Below, piece by piece: positions 42,462 to 51,420 of a stretch of DNA of 64,000 nt; position 1 is the first letter of the stretch; every line of letters starts with the position of its first letter. The translations under genes were made by a program, and so were the position numbers. Source of the stretch: Patulibacter americanus DSM 16676 (GTDB lineage Bacteria > Actinomycetota > Thermoleophilia > Solirubrobacterales > Solirubrobacteraceae); assembly GCF_000420025.1 (NCBI RefSeq), contig NZ_ATUD01000017.1, positions 1 to 64,000 of the forward strand. The letters run 5' to 3'. A model generated the notes under the pieces. The model searched no databases, was not told the DNA's origin, and worked only from the letters and a program-made list of their open reading frames with translations.

Positions 42462-44069
42462 ATGCCCAGTGCCGACTACGTGATCGTGGGGGCCGGCTCG
42501 GCCGGCTGCGTCCTCGCCAACCGCCTCAGCGAGGACCCGGAGGTCACGGTCCTCCTGCTCGAGGCGGGCGGGAAGGACGGAAGCATCAACGTGCGGATCC
42601 CCGCGGCGTTCCCGAACCAGTTCCACACGAAGCTCGACTGGGACTACGAGACGGAGCCGGAGCCCCACGTCCTCGGCAAGCGGATGTACGTGCCGCGCGG
42701 CAAGTCGCTCGGCGGGTCGAGCTCGATGAACGCGATGCTCTACGTGCGCGGCCGACCGTTGGACTACGACCTGTGGGAGCGCCAGGGCGCCCCGGGCTGG
42801 GGCTGGGACGACGTGCTCCCGTACTTCAAGCGGTCGGAGAACAACGCCCGCGGCGCCTCGGAGTTCCACGGCGTCGGCGGGCCCGTCGAGGTCACGGAGC
42901 AGCGCTCGCCGCGACGGCTCTCGCGGGACCTCCTGCAGGCCTCCGTCGCGGCCGGCATCCCGCAGATCCCCGACTACAACGGGCCGGAGCAGGACGGCGT
43001 GTCGCCGTTCCAGGTGTTCCAGAAGGACGGCCGCCGCTGGAGCGCCGCCGACGCCTACCTGAAGCCCGCGATGAAGCGGCCCAACCTGCAGGTGGTCACG
43101 GGCGCGCTCGTCCAGGGCCTCGTCCTCGACGGCGACCGCGTGACGGGCGTGCGTTACCGCAAGGGCCGCTCGGGCGAGCAGGTCGCCAGCGCCTCCCGCG
43201 AGGTGTTGCTGAGCGCCGGGGCGATCGGCTCGCCGCAGATCCTGCTGCTGTCGGGCATCGGCGACCCGGACGAGCTGCGCGAGGTCGGGGTCACGCCCCG
43301 CCACACGCTCCCCGGCGTGGGGCGCAACCTGCAGGACCACCCGTTCCTCGGCGCGATCTTCGAGGTCTCCGACACCGACACGCTCTACCAGGCCGACAAG
43401 CCGAAGCACCTGCTGGAGTGGGCCCTGCGCAAGAGCGGCAAGCTCACCTCGTCCGTGGCCGAGATTAACGCGTTCGTCCGCACCCGGCCGGGCCTGCCGG
43501 CGGCCGACATCCAGTTCCACATGGGCGCCGCGTACTACGAGAACCACGGCGAGGAGACCTACGAGGGGCACTGCGTCGTGATCGCCCCCGTGCTCGTCAG
43601 CCCGAAGGCCCGCGGCCGGGTGTGGCTGCGCTCGAGCGACCCGGCCGACAAGCCGCGGATGGTCACCAACAGCCTCTCCGACCCCGAGGACCTGCAGTCG
43701 CTCGTCGCCGGCATGAAGCTGGCCCGCGAGATCGCCGCGCAGGAGCCCCTGGCGTCGAAGGTCATCCGCGAGCTCAAGCCGGGCCCGTCCGTCGTCGACG
43801 ACCAGGAGCTCGAGGACGACATCCGCGAGCGGCTCATGCTCATCTACCACCCCGTCGGCACCTGCCGGATGAGCGACACGGCCGAGGACGCCGTCGTCGA
43901 CGCCGAGCTGCGCGTCCACGGCCTGCAGGGGCTGCGCGTGGTCGACGCGTCCGTCATGCCCGTCATCACCGGCGGCAACACGAACGCACCGACGATGATG
44001 ATCGCCGAGCGCGCGGCCGACCTCATCCGCGGGCGCGTCGGCGCGGCGGCCGCGGGGGCCACGGCGTGA
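42462..44069 (+). CDS. GMC family FAD oxidoreductase (choline dehydrogenase/AlkJ-like)
   Basis: A 535-residue flavoenzyme of the GMC (glucose-methanol-choline) family, oxidising alcohols. FAD motif DYVIVGAGSAGCVLANRLSE, the signature RGKSLGGSSSMNAMLYVRG and a second, AGAIGSPQILLLSGIG. The C-terminal active site has His in LIYHPVGTCRMS and the VVDASVMPVITGGNTNAPTMMIAERAADLI end, all as in choline or alcohol dehydrogenases. The ATG at 42462 has GAGGA 7 nt upstream. It is followed by the BVMO gene with a GTGA overlap, so it likely supplies the ketone for it. Substrate unknown. Confidence 0.92.
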   Translation: MPSADYVIVGAGSAGCVLANRLSEDPEVTVLLLEAGGKDGSINVRIPAAFPNQFHTKLDWDYETEPEPHVLGKRMYVPRGKSLGGSSSMNAMLYVRGRPLDYDLWERQGAPGWGWDDVLPYFKRSENNARGASEFHGVGGPVEVTEQRSPRRLSRDLLQASVAAGIPQIPDYNGPEQDGVSPFQVFQKDGRRWSAADAYLKPAMKRPNLQVVTGALVQGLVLDGDRVTGVRYRKGRSGEQVASASREVLLSAGAIGSPQILLLSGIGDPDELREVGVTPRHTLPGVGRNLQDHPFLGAIFEVSDTDTLYQADKPKHLLEWALRKSGKLTSSVAEINAFVRTRPGLPAADIQFHMGAAYYENHGEETYEGHCVVIAPVLVSPKARGRVWLRSSDPADKPRMVTNSLSDPEDLQSLVAGMKLAREIAAQEPLASKVIRELKPGPSVVDDQELEDDIRERLMLIYHPVGTCRMSDTAEDAVVDAELRVHGLQGLRVVDASVMPVITGGNTNAPTMMIAERAADLIRGRVGAAAAGATA

Positions 44070-45706
44070 GCGCCGTCCTCGAGAGCCTGCCGCCCACGTC
44101 GGGCCGCACCCGCCCGGACCTCGACGTCGGCACCGTGATCGTCGGCGCGGGCTACAGCGGCCTGGCGATGGCCGTCGGCCTGCGGCAGGCGGGGCAGGAG
44201 GACTTCGTCGTCCTCGAGCAGGAGGGCGACGTCGGCGGCGTCTGGCGCGACAACACCTACCCCGGGGCCGCCTGCGACGTCCCGTCCTACCTCTACTCGC
44301 TGTCGACGGACCAGCGGAAGGACTGGACCCGGCCCTGCTCCCCGCAGCCCGAGATCCACGCGTACCTGCGTGACGTCGCCCGCCACCACCGGCTCCACGA
44401 GCGTGTGCGCACCGGGGTCACGGTCGAGCGGGCGTCGTGGGACCCGGAGGCGCTGGCGTGGAGCGTGGAGCTGCGCGGCGGCGAGACGCTGACCTGCGCG
44501 GCGCTCGTCCTCGCCTGCGGTCAGCTCTCGGCGCCGGCGTTCCCGTCCATCCCGGGGCAGGACACCTTCGTGGGGGAGACGTTCCACTCCGCCCGCTGGG
44601 ACCATTCCGTGCCCCTGCAGGGCCGACGGGTCGCCGTGATCGGCACGGGCGCCAGCGCCGCCCAGTTCGTCCCCCCGGTGGCCGAGGCCGCGGAGCACCT
44701 CGACGTCTACCAGCGCACCGCGAACTGGATCCTCCCGCGCCGCAACCGGCCCTACGCGAGCTGGGCGCGGAAGGCGATCGAGCGCGTCCCGGGCCTGCAG
44801 GCGCTGCGCCGGCTGGGGATGTGGACGTTCATGGAGACGGGGATCGCGGGCCAGACCCGGATGCCCGCCATCCGCCTGGCGCTTCGGGCCTGGTCCACGT
44901 GGCACATGCGCCGGCAGGTCACGGACCCGGCGCTCCGGCAGAAGCTGTTCCCGGACTACCCCATCGGCTGCAAGCGGGTCCTCTTCAGCTCGGCGTTCCT
45001 CCCGGCGCTCACGCGCCCCGACGTCGACGTCGTCACCGACCCGATCGCCCGGATCACGCCCACGGGCGTCGTCGTCCGCGAGCCCGACGGCACGGAGCGC
45101 GAGCGCCCGGCCGACGTCCTGATCTACGGCACGGGGTTCCGCACCCACGACTTCGTGGCGCCGATGGAGGTCACCGGCACGGGCGGCCGGACCCTGGCCG
45201 AGGCGTGGGCCGGCGGCGCCGAGGCGCACCTGGGCATCACGGTCTCCGCGTTCCCCAACCTCTTCCTGCTCTACGGCCCGAACACGAACCTGGGCTTCGG
45301 GTCGATCATCGTGATGATCGAGGCGCAGGTCCGGTACGTCCTGAGCGCCCTGCGGACCCTGCGGGCCAGCGGCACGGCGGCGCTCGAGCTGCGGCCCGAG
45401 GTCCAGCGGATCTCGACGGAGCGGGTGCAGGAGCGCCTGCGCCACTCCGTCTGGTCGAGCTGCCGCTCCTGGTACCGCCAGGGGCCCGACGGCCGGATCG
45501 TGAACAACTGGCCCGGGCAGATGAGGGAGTACCAGCGCGACACCCGGCAGATCGACCTGGGGGAGTACCGCTCGCTGGGGCGGCTGGCCGACGTGGTCGG
45601 GGCAGCGGGCGAGGACGACCCGGTCAACGGCGCCGGTACCACCACGTCCACGGGGGCCACGGGCGCCGATGCGGCCCACGACGCCGACCCCGCCGGCGTC
45701 CGATGA
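44066..45706 (+). CDS. Baeyer-Villiger monooxygenase (FAD/NADPH)
   Basis: A 546-residue flavin monooxygenase. N-terminal FAD site TVIVGAGYSGLAMAVGL, the BVMO fingerprint FVGETFHSARW (168-178, FxGxxxHxxxW), the NADPH site RRVAVIGTGASAAQFVPP and ADVLIYGTGFRTHDF. It inserts oxygen next to a ketone to form an ester or lactone, using NADPH and O2. It is distinct from the EthA-like protein 3 kb upstream. Start GTG 44066 overlaps the GMC stop by 4 nt; the stop overlaps the hydrolase ATG (ATGA). The order alcohol oxidase, BVMO, hydrolase suggests stepwise cleavage of an alcohol or ketone carbon chain or ring. Confidence 0.92.
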   Translation: MSAVLESLPPTSGRTRPDLDVGTVIVGAGYSGLAMAVGLRQAGQEDFVVLEQEGDVGGVWRDNTYPGAACDVPSYLYSLSTDQRKDWTRPCSPQPEIHAYLRDVARHHRLHERVRTGVTVERASWDPEALAWSVELRGGETLTCAALVLACGQLSAPAFPSIPGQDTFVGETFHSARWDHSVPLQGRRVAVIGTGASAAQFVPPVAEAAEHLDVYQRTANWILPRRNRPYASWARKAIERVPGLQALRRLGMWTFMETGIAGQTRMPAIRLALRAWSTWHMRRQVTDPALRQKLFPDYPIGCKRVLFSSAFLPALTRPDVDVVTDPIARITPTGVVVREPDGTERERPADVLIYGTGFRTHDFVAPMEVTGTGGRTLAEAWAGGAEAHLGITVSAFPNLFLLYGPNTNLGFGSIIVMIEAQVRYVLSALRTLRASGTAALELRPEVQRISTERVQERLRHSVWSSCRSWYRQGPDGRIVNNWPGQMREYQRDTRQIDLGEYRSLGRLADVVGAAGEDDPVNGAGTTTSTGATGADAAHDADPAGVR

Positions 45707-46506
45707 CGGCGGCGCCCGTCGTCCACCACCACCGGGAGGGACGCGGCGAGCCGCTCCTCCTCCTGCACGGCATCGGGCACCGCTGGCAGGCCTTCGCGCC
45801 CGTCATGGGCGACCTCGCCCGCGACTTCGACGTGCACGCATGCGACTCGCCGGGGTTCGGCCGCTCGGCGCCGCTGCCCGCGGGGGTGCGGCCCGACGTG
45901 ACCGCCTACGCCGACGCCTTCGCCGGGTGGATCGCCGCGCAGGGGCTCGACCGGCCGCACGTCGCCGGCAACTCCATGGGCGGCGCGATCGCACTCGAGC
46001 TCGCCCGCCGCGGCGTGGTGCGCTCCGCGACGGCGATCTCGCCCGCCGGCTTCTGGACGGCGCCGGAGCGCCGGTACTGCCAGGCGACCCTCGGGGTGCT
46101 CGCGGGCCTGCCGCGCGCGCTGCGTCCCGCGGTGGTGGCCGCGGCGGGCAGCCCCGTGGGTCGGACGGCGCTGGCCGCCCAGCTCTTCGCCCGGCCGTGG
46201 CGCGTGCCCGCCGACGAGTTCCGCGCGACGCTCCGCGACGGCTGGGCCGCCCCGGCGTTCGGTCCCGCGCTCCGGGCGTTCGACGACTACGTCTTCGCGC
46301 GCGGCGACGAGCTCGCCGGCACGCCCACGACGGTGCTGTGGGGGACGCGCGACCTGCTCCTGCCCTACGCGCTGCAGGCGCCCCGGGCACGGGCGGCCCT
46401 GCCGGGGGCGCGGCACGTGCCGCTGCCGGGCCTCGGCCACGTGCCGTTCACGGACGACCCGGGGATGTGCGCCGCCGCCATCCGTCGCGGTGCCGGCGCG
46501 GCTTGA
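45703..46506 (+). CDS. Alpha/beta-fold hydrolase
   Basis: A 267-residue alpha/beta hydrolase. Oxyanion motif LLLLHGIGHRW, nucleophile elbow VAGNSMGGAIALELAR (Ser), acid in VLWGTRDLLLP and the final His in LPGLGHVPFTDD complete the Ser-Asp-His triad. It resembles esterases, lactonases and C-C hydrolases. Coupled to the BVMO gene by an ATGA overlap, it likely hydrolyses the ester or lactone made by that enzyme. No signal peptide, so cytoplasmic. Last of the three overlapping genes; the next gene is 121 nt on. Confidence 0.9.
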   Translation: MTAAPVVHHHREGRGEPLLLLHGIGHRWQAFAPVMGDLARDFDVHACDSPGFGRSAPLPAGVRPDVTAYADAFAGWIAAQGLDRPHVAGNSMGGAIALELARRGVVRSATAISPAGFWTAPERRYCQATLGVLAGLPRALRPAVVAAAGSPVGRTALAAQLFARPWRVPADEFRATLRDGWAAPAFGPALRAFDDYVFARGDELAGTPTTVLWGTRDLLLPYALQAPRARAALPGARHVPLPGLGHVPFTDDPGMCAAAIRRGAGAA

Positions 46507-46627
46507 GCTCGGGGCCCGGCGCCGAGTGCCCAGGCGGCACGCCCACGGCCGGTGCCGTCCCGCGGGCGGGTACGCTCGGAGCCGTCCCCGGGTGGCCCGC
46601 CGCCCGTCCCCCCGCCGAGAGCGCGTC

Positions 46628-47755
46628 GTGACCCCATCAGCCCACCTGCGCGTCCCCGACGCGGAGCTCGAGGACCTGCAGCGCCGACTGCGCGCCACGC
46701 GCTGGTCGGAGCCGTGGGCGCTCCCGGGCTGGGACGCGGGGACGCCACAGGGCGAGCTGCGGCGCCTCGTCGCGCTGTGGGCGTCGGACTACGACTGGCG
46801 GCACCACGAGCGCGCCCTCGAGGCGCTGCCCTCGAGGGCCGTCGACATCGACGGCACGCCCGTCCACTACCTGCACTTCGCGGCCGAGGTGCCCGGTGCG
46901 CTGCCCCTCGTCCTCACCCACGGGTGGCCGAGCTCGGTCCTCGAGCTCACCGCCCTGGCGCGGCGGTTGGCCACCCCGTCGCGGTACGGGGGCCGGGCCG
47001 AGGACGCGTTCGAGATCGTCGTGCCGTCGCTGCCCGGGTTCGGGTGGTCGCCGGCGCGCCCCCGGGTCGCTGCCGGCACGCCGACGCACGAGCTCTGGCA
47101 CCGGCTGATGTACGACGAGCTCGGCCACGACCGCTACGGGGCGCACGGCGGCGACCTGGGCGCGGGCGTGACGTCGAACCTGGGTGGGGCGCACCCGGAG
47201 GCGGTCGTCGGGATCCATCTGCTCGCCGTCCGCGAGCCGCTCGAGGTCGACCCGGAGACCCTCACGGCGGAGGAGCGGACGTTCCGCGAGTCCGTCGCGG
47301 CGTGGTCCGCCGGCGAGGGCGGATACCTGCACCAGCAGGCGACCCGCCCGGTCACCCTGAGCTACGGCCTGTCGGACTCGCCGGTCGGGCTGCTGGCCTG
47401 GATCCTCGAGAAGTACCGGGCGTGGACGGACGGGGAGGGGCTGCCCGCGAGCCTCAGCGACGACTTCGTGCTCACGCAGGCGTCGCTCTATTGGTTCACG
47501 AACACGATCGGCACGTCGTTGCGCCCGTACTACGAGGCGGCGTTCAACCGCAGCTTCGCCGCGCCGCGTGTGCGGGTGCCGACGGCGGTCGCCCTCTTCC
47601 CCGGCGACCTCGTCCAGCCTCCGCGGAGCTGGGCCGAGCGCTCGTACGAGGTCGCACGGTACACGCGCATGCCCCGCGGCGGCCACTTCGCGGCAATCGA
47701 GGAGCCCGAGCTCCTCGCGGCCGACATCACCGCGTTCTTCGGGCCTCTGCGGTGA
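46628..47755 (+). CDS. Epoxide hydrolase (N-terminal EHN type)
   Basis: A 375-residue alpha/beta-fold epoxide hydrolase with the short N-terminal EHN module (VPDAELEDLQRRLRATRWSEP, WASDYDWRHHERALEALP) that covers the active site. Then the oxyanion HGWPSSVLEL, the nucleophilic Asp in GAHGGDLGAGVTSNLG, and the late His in RGGHFAAIEEPELLA complete the catalytic set. It opens epoxides to diols by an ester intermediate. Start GTG 46628 is taken as the family N-terminus begins there. It is followed by a transporter gene with a GTGA overlap, and comes after the BVMO operon; may belong to the same catabolic module. Confidence 0.9.
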   Translation: MTPSAHLRVPDAELEDLQRRLRATRWSEPWALPGWDAGTPQGELRRLVALWASDYDWRHHERALEALPSRAVDIDGTPVHYLHFAAEVPGALPLVLTHGWPSSVLELTALARRLATPSRYGGRAEDAFEIVVPSLPGFGWSPARPRVAAGTPTHELWHRLMYDELGHDRYGAHGGDLGAGVTSNLGGAHPEAVVGIHLLAVREPLEVDPETLTAEERTFRESVAAWSAGEGGYLHQQATRPVTLSYGLSDSPVGLLAWILEKYRAWTDGEGLPASLSDDFVLTQASLYWFTNTIGTSLRPYYEAAFNRSFAAPRVRVPTAVALFPGDLVQPPRSWAERSYEVARYTRMPRGGHFAAIEEPELLAADITAFFGPLR

Positions 47756-48663
47756 CCCGCCGGCAGACCGTCCTGCTCCTGCTGCTCGCCAGCATCTGGG
47801 GCGGCAGCTACGCGCTCATCAAGGTCGCCCTCGACGACGGTGTGCCGTGGGCGTGGGTGGCGTTCATCCGGATCGGCGTGGGCGCGCTGATCATCACCGC
47901 GCTTGCGGTGCGACAGGTGGGGGTGGCCGCGATCTGCGACCGCCTGCGGTGGACGGCCCCCATCGGTGCGGCGCAGATCGCCGTGCCGTTCCTCCTGATC
48001 TCGTGGGGCGAGCGGCGCCTCCCCTCCGGGCTGGCGGGGGTGCTGGTGGCGACCGCGCCGCTCTTCACGGCGCTCCTGGCCGTGCGCTTCGTGCCCGACA
48101 CGGCGCTCGGCCGCCGTGGGCTCGTCGGCGTCGGCATAGGGTTCGTCGGCGTGGTGCTGCTCTTCGGTGCGGATCTGTCGGGCAGCGGCGGCCTCGTCGT
48201 CGCGGGCCTCGCCCTCGTCCTGGCCGCCCTGGGGTACGGCGTCGGCTCGACGCTCTCCCGCCGCAAGCTCGCAGGCATGCCGCCCCTCGCGGTCTCGGCG
48301 TCCACGCTGCTGTGGTCCACCGCCATGACCGGCGCGGTGGCGCTGCCGTCCGCCGCGCCGCCCAGCCCGTCGGGCGGCGCGATCGTCGCGCTGCTCGTCC
48401 TGGGCGCCGTCGGGACGGGACTGGCGTACCTCATCTTCTTCACGCTGGTGTCCGAGGTCGGTCCGTCCCGCACGATGCTCGTCACCTACCTGGCGCCCGT
48501 GTTCGCCGTCGGCTACGGCGCGGCGTTCCTGGACGAGGCGATCACCGCCGGGGTCGTCCTCGGCATCGTCCTCGTGATCGGGGGGTCCGTCATCGGCAGC
48601 CGCTCCGCGGGCGCGGGGCGAGCGCCCCGACCGGCGCGCCCGCCCCGCACACCGCTGCCCTGA
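47752..48663 (+). CDS. EamA (DMT) family exporter
   Basis: A 303-residue integral membrane protein of the drug/metabolite transporter superfamily, with about ten helices arranged as two EamA repeats. Marks: LLASIWGGSYALIKVALDD near the N-terminus, PFLLISWGERRLPSGLAGVLVATAPLFTALLA, and the second repeat ending RTMLVTYLAPVFAVGYGAAFLDEAI. Members export amino acids or metabolites; substrate here is unknown. Start GTG 47752 overlaps the epoxide-hydrolase stop (GTGA), so the two are coupled. It may export or import a compound of the catabolic module. Convergent with the GNAT gene 13 nt away. Confidence 0.9.
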   Translation: MTRRQTVLLLLLASIWGGSYALIKVALDDGVPWAWVAFIRIGVGALIITALAVRQVGVAAICDRLRWTAPIGAAQIAVPFLLISWGERRLPSGLAGVLVATAPLFTALLAVRFVPDTALGRRGLVGVGIGFVGVVLLFGADLSGSGGLVVAGLALVLAALGYGVGSTLSRRKLAGMPPLAVSASTLLWSTAMTGAVALPSAAPPSPSGGAIVALLVLGAVGTGLAYLIFFTLVSEVGPSRTMLVTYLAPVFAVGYGAAFLDEAITAGVVLGIVLVIGGSVIGSRSAGAGRAPRPARPPRTPLP

Positions 48664-48676
48664 GGCCGCGGCCCGC

Positions 48677-49135
48677 TCAGAGCTGCAGCTTGAAGCCTTC
48701 GTGCGAGGCCTCGAACCCGAGCCCCGCGTAGAAGCGGTGGGCGCCGTCGCGCTCGCGGGACTTCGAGCTCGTGAGCTGCACGAGGCCACAGCCGCGCTCG
48801 CGCGCCCGTCCGATCGCGTGGCGGACCAGTGCGGTGCCGACGCCCGTCCCACGCTCGGCGGCCGCGACGTGGATGGTCTCGAGCTGCGCGCGGTCGCCGT
48901 CGCGGGCGAACTCGGGCAGGACGGACAGCTGCAGCACCCCGACGACCGCGTCGCCCCGCACGGCGACGAGCAGCTCGTGGTCCTCCGCGGCGAGGATCCG
49001 GCGGAACCCGTCGCGCTGGGCGGGAGCCGGCCAGTCGCCCGCGACGCGGGCCCGCGTCATCGCGTCGGCGCCGACGAGGGCCAGGACGGCGTCCTCGTCG
49101 TCCGGGCGGGCCGGGCGGAGCTCGATGCCCTCCAC
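48677..49135 (-). CDS. GNAT family N-acetyltransferase
   Basis: A 152-residue GNAT acetyltransferase. The acetyl-CoA loop is in ETIHVAAAERGTGVGTALVRHAIGRARERG (R-G-x-G-x-G), followed by LTSSKSRERDGAHRFYAGLGFEASHEGFK, the beta6/alpha4 region. The acceptor is unknown: protein N-terminus, amine drug or small metabolite. Start GTG 49135 lies 2 nt after the stop of the LON-domain gene; CTG 49141 is another in-frame possibility overlapping that stop. Coupled to the LON-domain gene. Confidence 0.85.
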   Translation of the reverse strand: MEGIELRPARPDDEDAVLALVGADAMTRARVAGDWPAPAQRDGFRRILAAEDHELLVAVRGDAVVGVLQLSVLPEFARDGDRAQLETIHVAAAERGTGVGTALVRHAIGRARERGCGLVQLTSSKSRERDGAHRFYAGLGFEASHEGFKLQL

Positions 49136-49137
49136 GG

Positions 49138-49761
49138 TCAGCCGAAGCGGACGACGCCGTTGCTCGCCCCGCGGACCTCGGCGAGGTCCGCGAACTCCAG
49201 CCGCTTCAGCGCGGCGCGCAGGAGCGCGAGCAGCTGGCGCAGGCGCTGGTTCTCCGACCGCGCCTCGAGCAGCTGCTGCTTGGCGTCGGGCGCGAACTCG
49301 ACGGACGCGGCGAGGTCGTAGGAGGACGCGGCGACGAGGTCGGCGGGGGCGACCTCGTGCTCCGTCGCCTGGTTGGCGAGCGAGGCGTAGGCCTGGCGCA
49401 CGGCGGCGGCGGCGTCCTGGTCGAGCGCCTCGGGCTCGTCGTCGAGGAACTCCACCTGCGCCGAGGCGTAGGCGTGGCGGTGGTGCTCCTCGATCACGCG
49501 GAACGGCCGGGTGCCGCGGGTGACGACGTCGAGCCGCCCGTCGTCGAACTGCTGCAGCACCTCGGTCACGCGCATCGCGCAGCCGACGGAGCGCGGCCCG
49601 TCCTCGTCGACGAGGACGATGCCGAACTCGCGGTTCTCGGCGATGCAGCGGGCGCCGAGCTCCTTGTAGCGCTCCTCGAACAGGTGCAGGGGGACCTGCT
49701 CGCCCGGCAGCGCGACGAGTCCGAGGGGGAAGAGCGGCAGATCGGGGTCTGAATCGGCCAT
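49138..49761 (-). CDS. LON substrate-binding domain protein
   Basis: A 207-residue stand-alone LON N-terminal (PUA-like) domain protein without the AAA+ or protease parts of Lon. Landmarks: LPLFPLGLVALPGEQVPLHLFEERYKEL at the start, FGIVLVDEDGPRSVGCAMRVTEVLQQFDDGRLDVVTRGTRPFRV in the middle, and a C-terminal helical part. Such proteins are widespread but of unproven role, possibly adaptor-like. Start ATG 49761 has TAGACT 6 nt upstream (leaderless). First of a two-gene operon with GNAT. Confidence 0.88.
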   Translation of the reverse strand: MADSDPDLPLFPLGLVALPGEQVPLHLFEERYKELGARCIAENREFGIVLVDEDGPRSVGCAMRVTEVLQQFDDGRLDVVTRGTRPFRVIEEHHRHAYASAQVEFLDDEPEALDQDAAAAVRQAYASLANQATEHEVAPADLVAASSYDLAASVEFAPDAKQQLLEARSENQRLRQLLALLRAALKRLEFADLAEVRGASNGVVRFG

Positions 49762-49896
49762 GCACCGAGTCTACGCCGGTCGCCCGGCGTCCTCGACCCC
49801 TCGGCGCCCAGGACGCGCCAACCCCCGCCGGGCCGCGCGGGCGCGGGCGGACGTCCCGCCGCAACCGGCGGCCGGGGTCCCGTCGTAGCCCTCTCG

Positions 49897-51333
49897 ATGG
49901 GTACGACGGAGATCGTCTGGTTCCGCCGCGACCTGCGGGTGCGCGACCACCCGGCGCTGCACGCCGCCGCGGCGGCCGACGCGGTCGTCCCCCTCTTCGT
50001 CGTCGACCCCGTCATCACCGACGGCCGCGCGGCGAGCGGTCCCCGCGCGCACTTCCTCGCCGGCTGCCTGCGCGCGCTCGACGCGTCGCTGCGGGAGCGG
50101 GACGGCCGACTGGTCGTCCGCCACGGGGATCCCGCAGCCGTCCTCGTCGCGCTGGCCCGCGAGACGGGCGCCACGGTCGTGCGCTGGACGAGCGACGCCA
50201 GCCCGTTCGCCCGCCGCCGCGACACCCGGGTGACCGCCGCGCTGCGTCAGGCCGGGATCGAGGCCCGCCCCTCCCCGGGCCAGTACGTCGCCGACCCGTC
50301 CGTTCCGCGCACCGGCCAGGGCCGCCCCTACACCGTCTTCAGCCCCTTCGCCCGCGCCTGGGAGCACCTCGACCGCCGTTCGGTGCTCGACGCGCCGGCG
50401 GGCCTCGTCGTCCCCGACGTCCCGTCCGAGCCGCTCCCCGCGCCCGATGCGCTGGGCGGCACCGGCCGCCCCGACGCGCCCGAGCGGTTCCACGAGCCGG
50501 GGGAGGACGCCGGCCTCGCCGCCGCCCGCGAGTGGCTCGACGGTCCGGTCGCGACCTACGACGACCTGCACGACGTGCTGGCCGGGGCCGAGGGCACCGA
50601 GCGCTCCGCGGGCGGCACGAGCGGCCTGTCCCCGCACCTGCGCTGGGGCACGATCTCCCCGCGGTGGCTCGAGGCCCGCGCGCGCCGGCTGTCGGGCCCG
50701 GGTCCCGCCGCGTTCGTCCGCCAGCTCGCGTGGCGCGACTTCTACGCCCACGTCTACCTGCACCACCCCGAGGACCGCCTGCAGGCCCACCAGGCGCGCT
50801 ACCGCGCGCTGACCTGGGAGACCGACGACGATGCGCTGGAGGCCTGGCGCACCGGGCGCACGGGCTATCCGCTCGTCGACGCAGGGATGCGCCAGCTCGC
50901 CGCGACGGGGTGGATGCACAACCGCGCACGGCTCGTGACGGGGTCGTTCCTCACGAAGGACCTGCAGCTGGACTGGCGGCTGGGGGAGGCGCACTTCTAC
51001 GCGCACCTGCTCGACGGCGAGCCGAACCAGAACGACGGCAACTGGCAGTGGGTCACCTCGATCGGCGTCGACCCCAAGCCGTACTTCCAGCGGATGTTCA
51101 ACCCGACCCGCCAGCTGCAGCGGTTCGACCCCGAGGGGCGCTACGTGCGCCGCTGGGTGCCCGAGCTGCGCGACGTCCCCGTCGAGCGGATCGCCGAGCC
51201 GTGGACCATGGGCCCGCTCGAGCAGCAGGCCGCGGGCTGCGTCATCGGCGAGGACTACCCGGGCCCGATCGTCGACCACGCCGAGCAGCGCGCGGTCGCC
51301 GCCGCCCGCTACCGGTCGGCCGGCGACGGTTGA
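49897..51333 (+). CDS. phr: Deoxyribodipyrimidine photolyase (class I CPD type)
   Basis: A 478-residue cryptochrome/photolyase family flavoprotein that repairs cyclobutane pyrimidine dimers using blue light. N-terminal antenna domain (VWFRRDLRVRDHPALHAAA, FVVDPVI, VVRWTSDASPFARRRD), then the FAD domain with SGLSPHLRWGTISPR, AFVRQLAWRDFYAHV, GYPLVDAGMRQLAATGWMHNRARLVTGSFLTKDLQLDWR and NDGNWQWVTSIG, where the Trp residues for electron transfer lie. Full length. The ATG at 49897 starts directly at the antenna strand. It is divergent from the LON-domain gene and convergent with the SDR gene. A sunlit, surface-dwelling niche fits. Confidence 0.95.
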   Translation: MGTTEIVWFRRDLRVRDHPALHAAAAADAVVPLFVVDPVITDGRAASGPRAHFLAGCLRALDASLRERDGRLVVRHGDPAAVLVALARETGATVVRWTSDASPFARRRDTRVTAALRQAGIEARPSPGQYVADPSVPRTGQGRPYTVFSPFARAWEHLDRRSVLDAPAGLVVPDVPSEPLPAPDALGGTGRPDAPERFHEPGEDAGLAAAREWLDGPVATYDDLHDVLAGAEGTERSAGGTSGLSPHLRWGTISPRWLEARARRLSGPGPAAFVRQLAWRDFYAHVYLHHPEDRLQAHQARYRALTWETDDDALEAWRTGRTGYPLVDAGMRQLAATGWMHNRARLVTGSFLTKDLQLDWRLGEAHFYAHLLDGEPNQNDGNWQWVTSIGVDPKPYFQRMFNPTRQLQRFDPEGRYVRRWVPELRDVPVERIAEPWTMGPLEQQAAGCVIGEDYPGPIVDHAEQRAVAAARYRSAGDG

Positions 51334-51345
51334 GCGCCGACGCGC

Positions 51346-51380
51346 GCGGCGCGGCGCGAAAGGACACCGTGCCGCGCCGC
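51346..51380. terminator. Bidirectional terminator-like hairpin between phr and SDR gene
   Basis: GCGGCGCGGC (51346-51355) and GCCGCGCCGC (51371-51380) form a perfect 10-bp stem around a 15-nt loop, in the gap between two convergent genes. No U-run. Confidence 0.5.
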
Positions 51381-51420
51381 CCTGACGCGCGACGGCGGCG
51401 GGCGGCGCGGTCCTCGGTCC

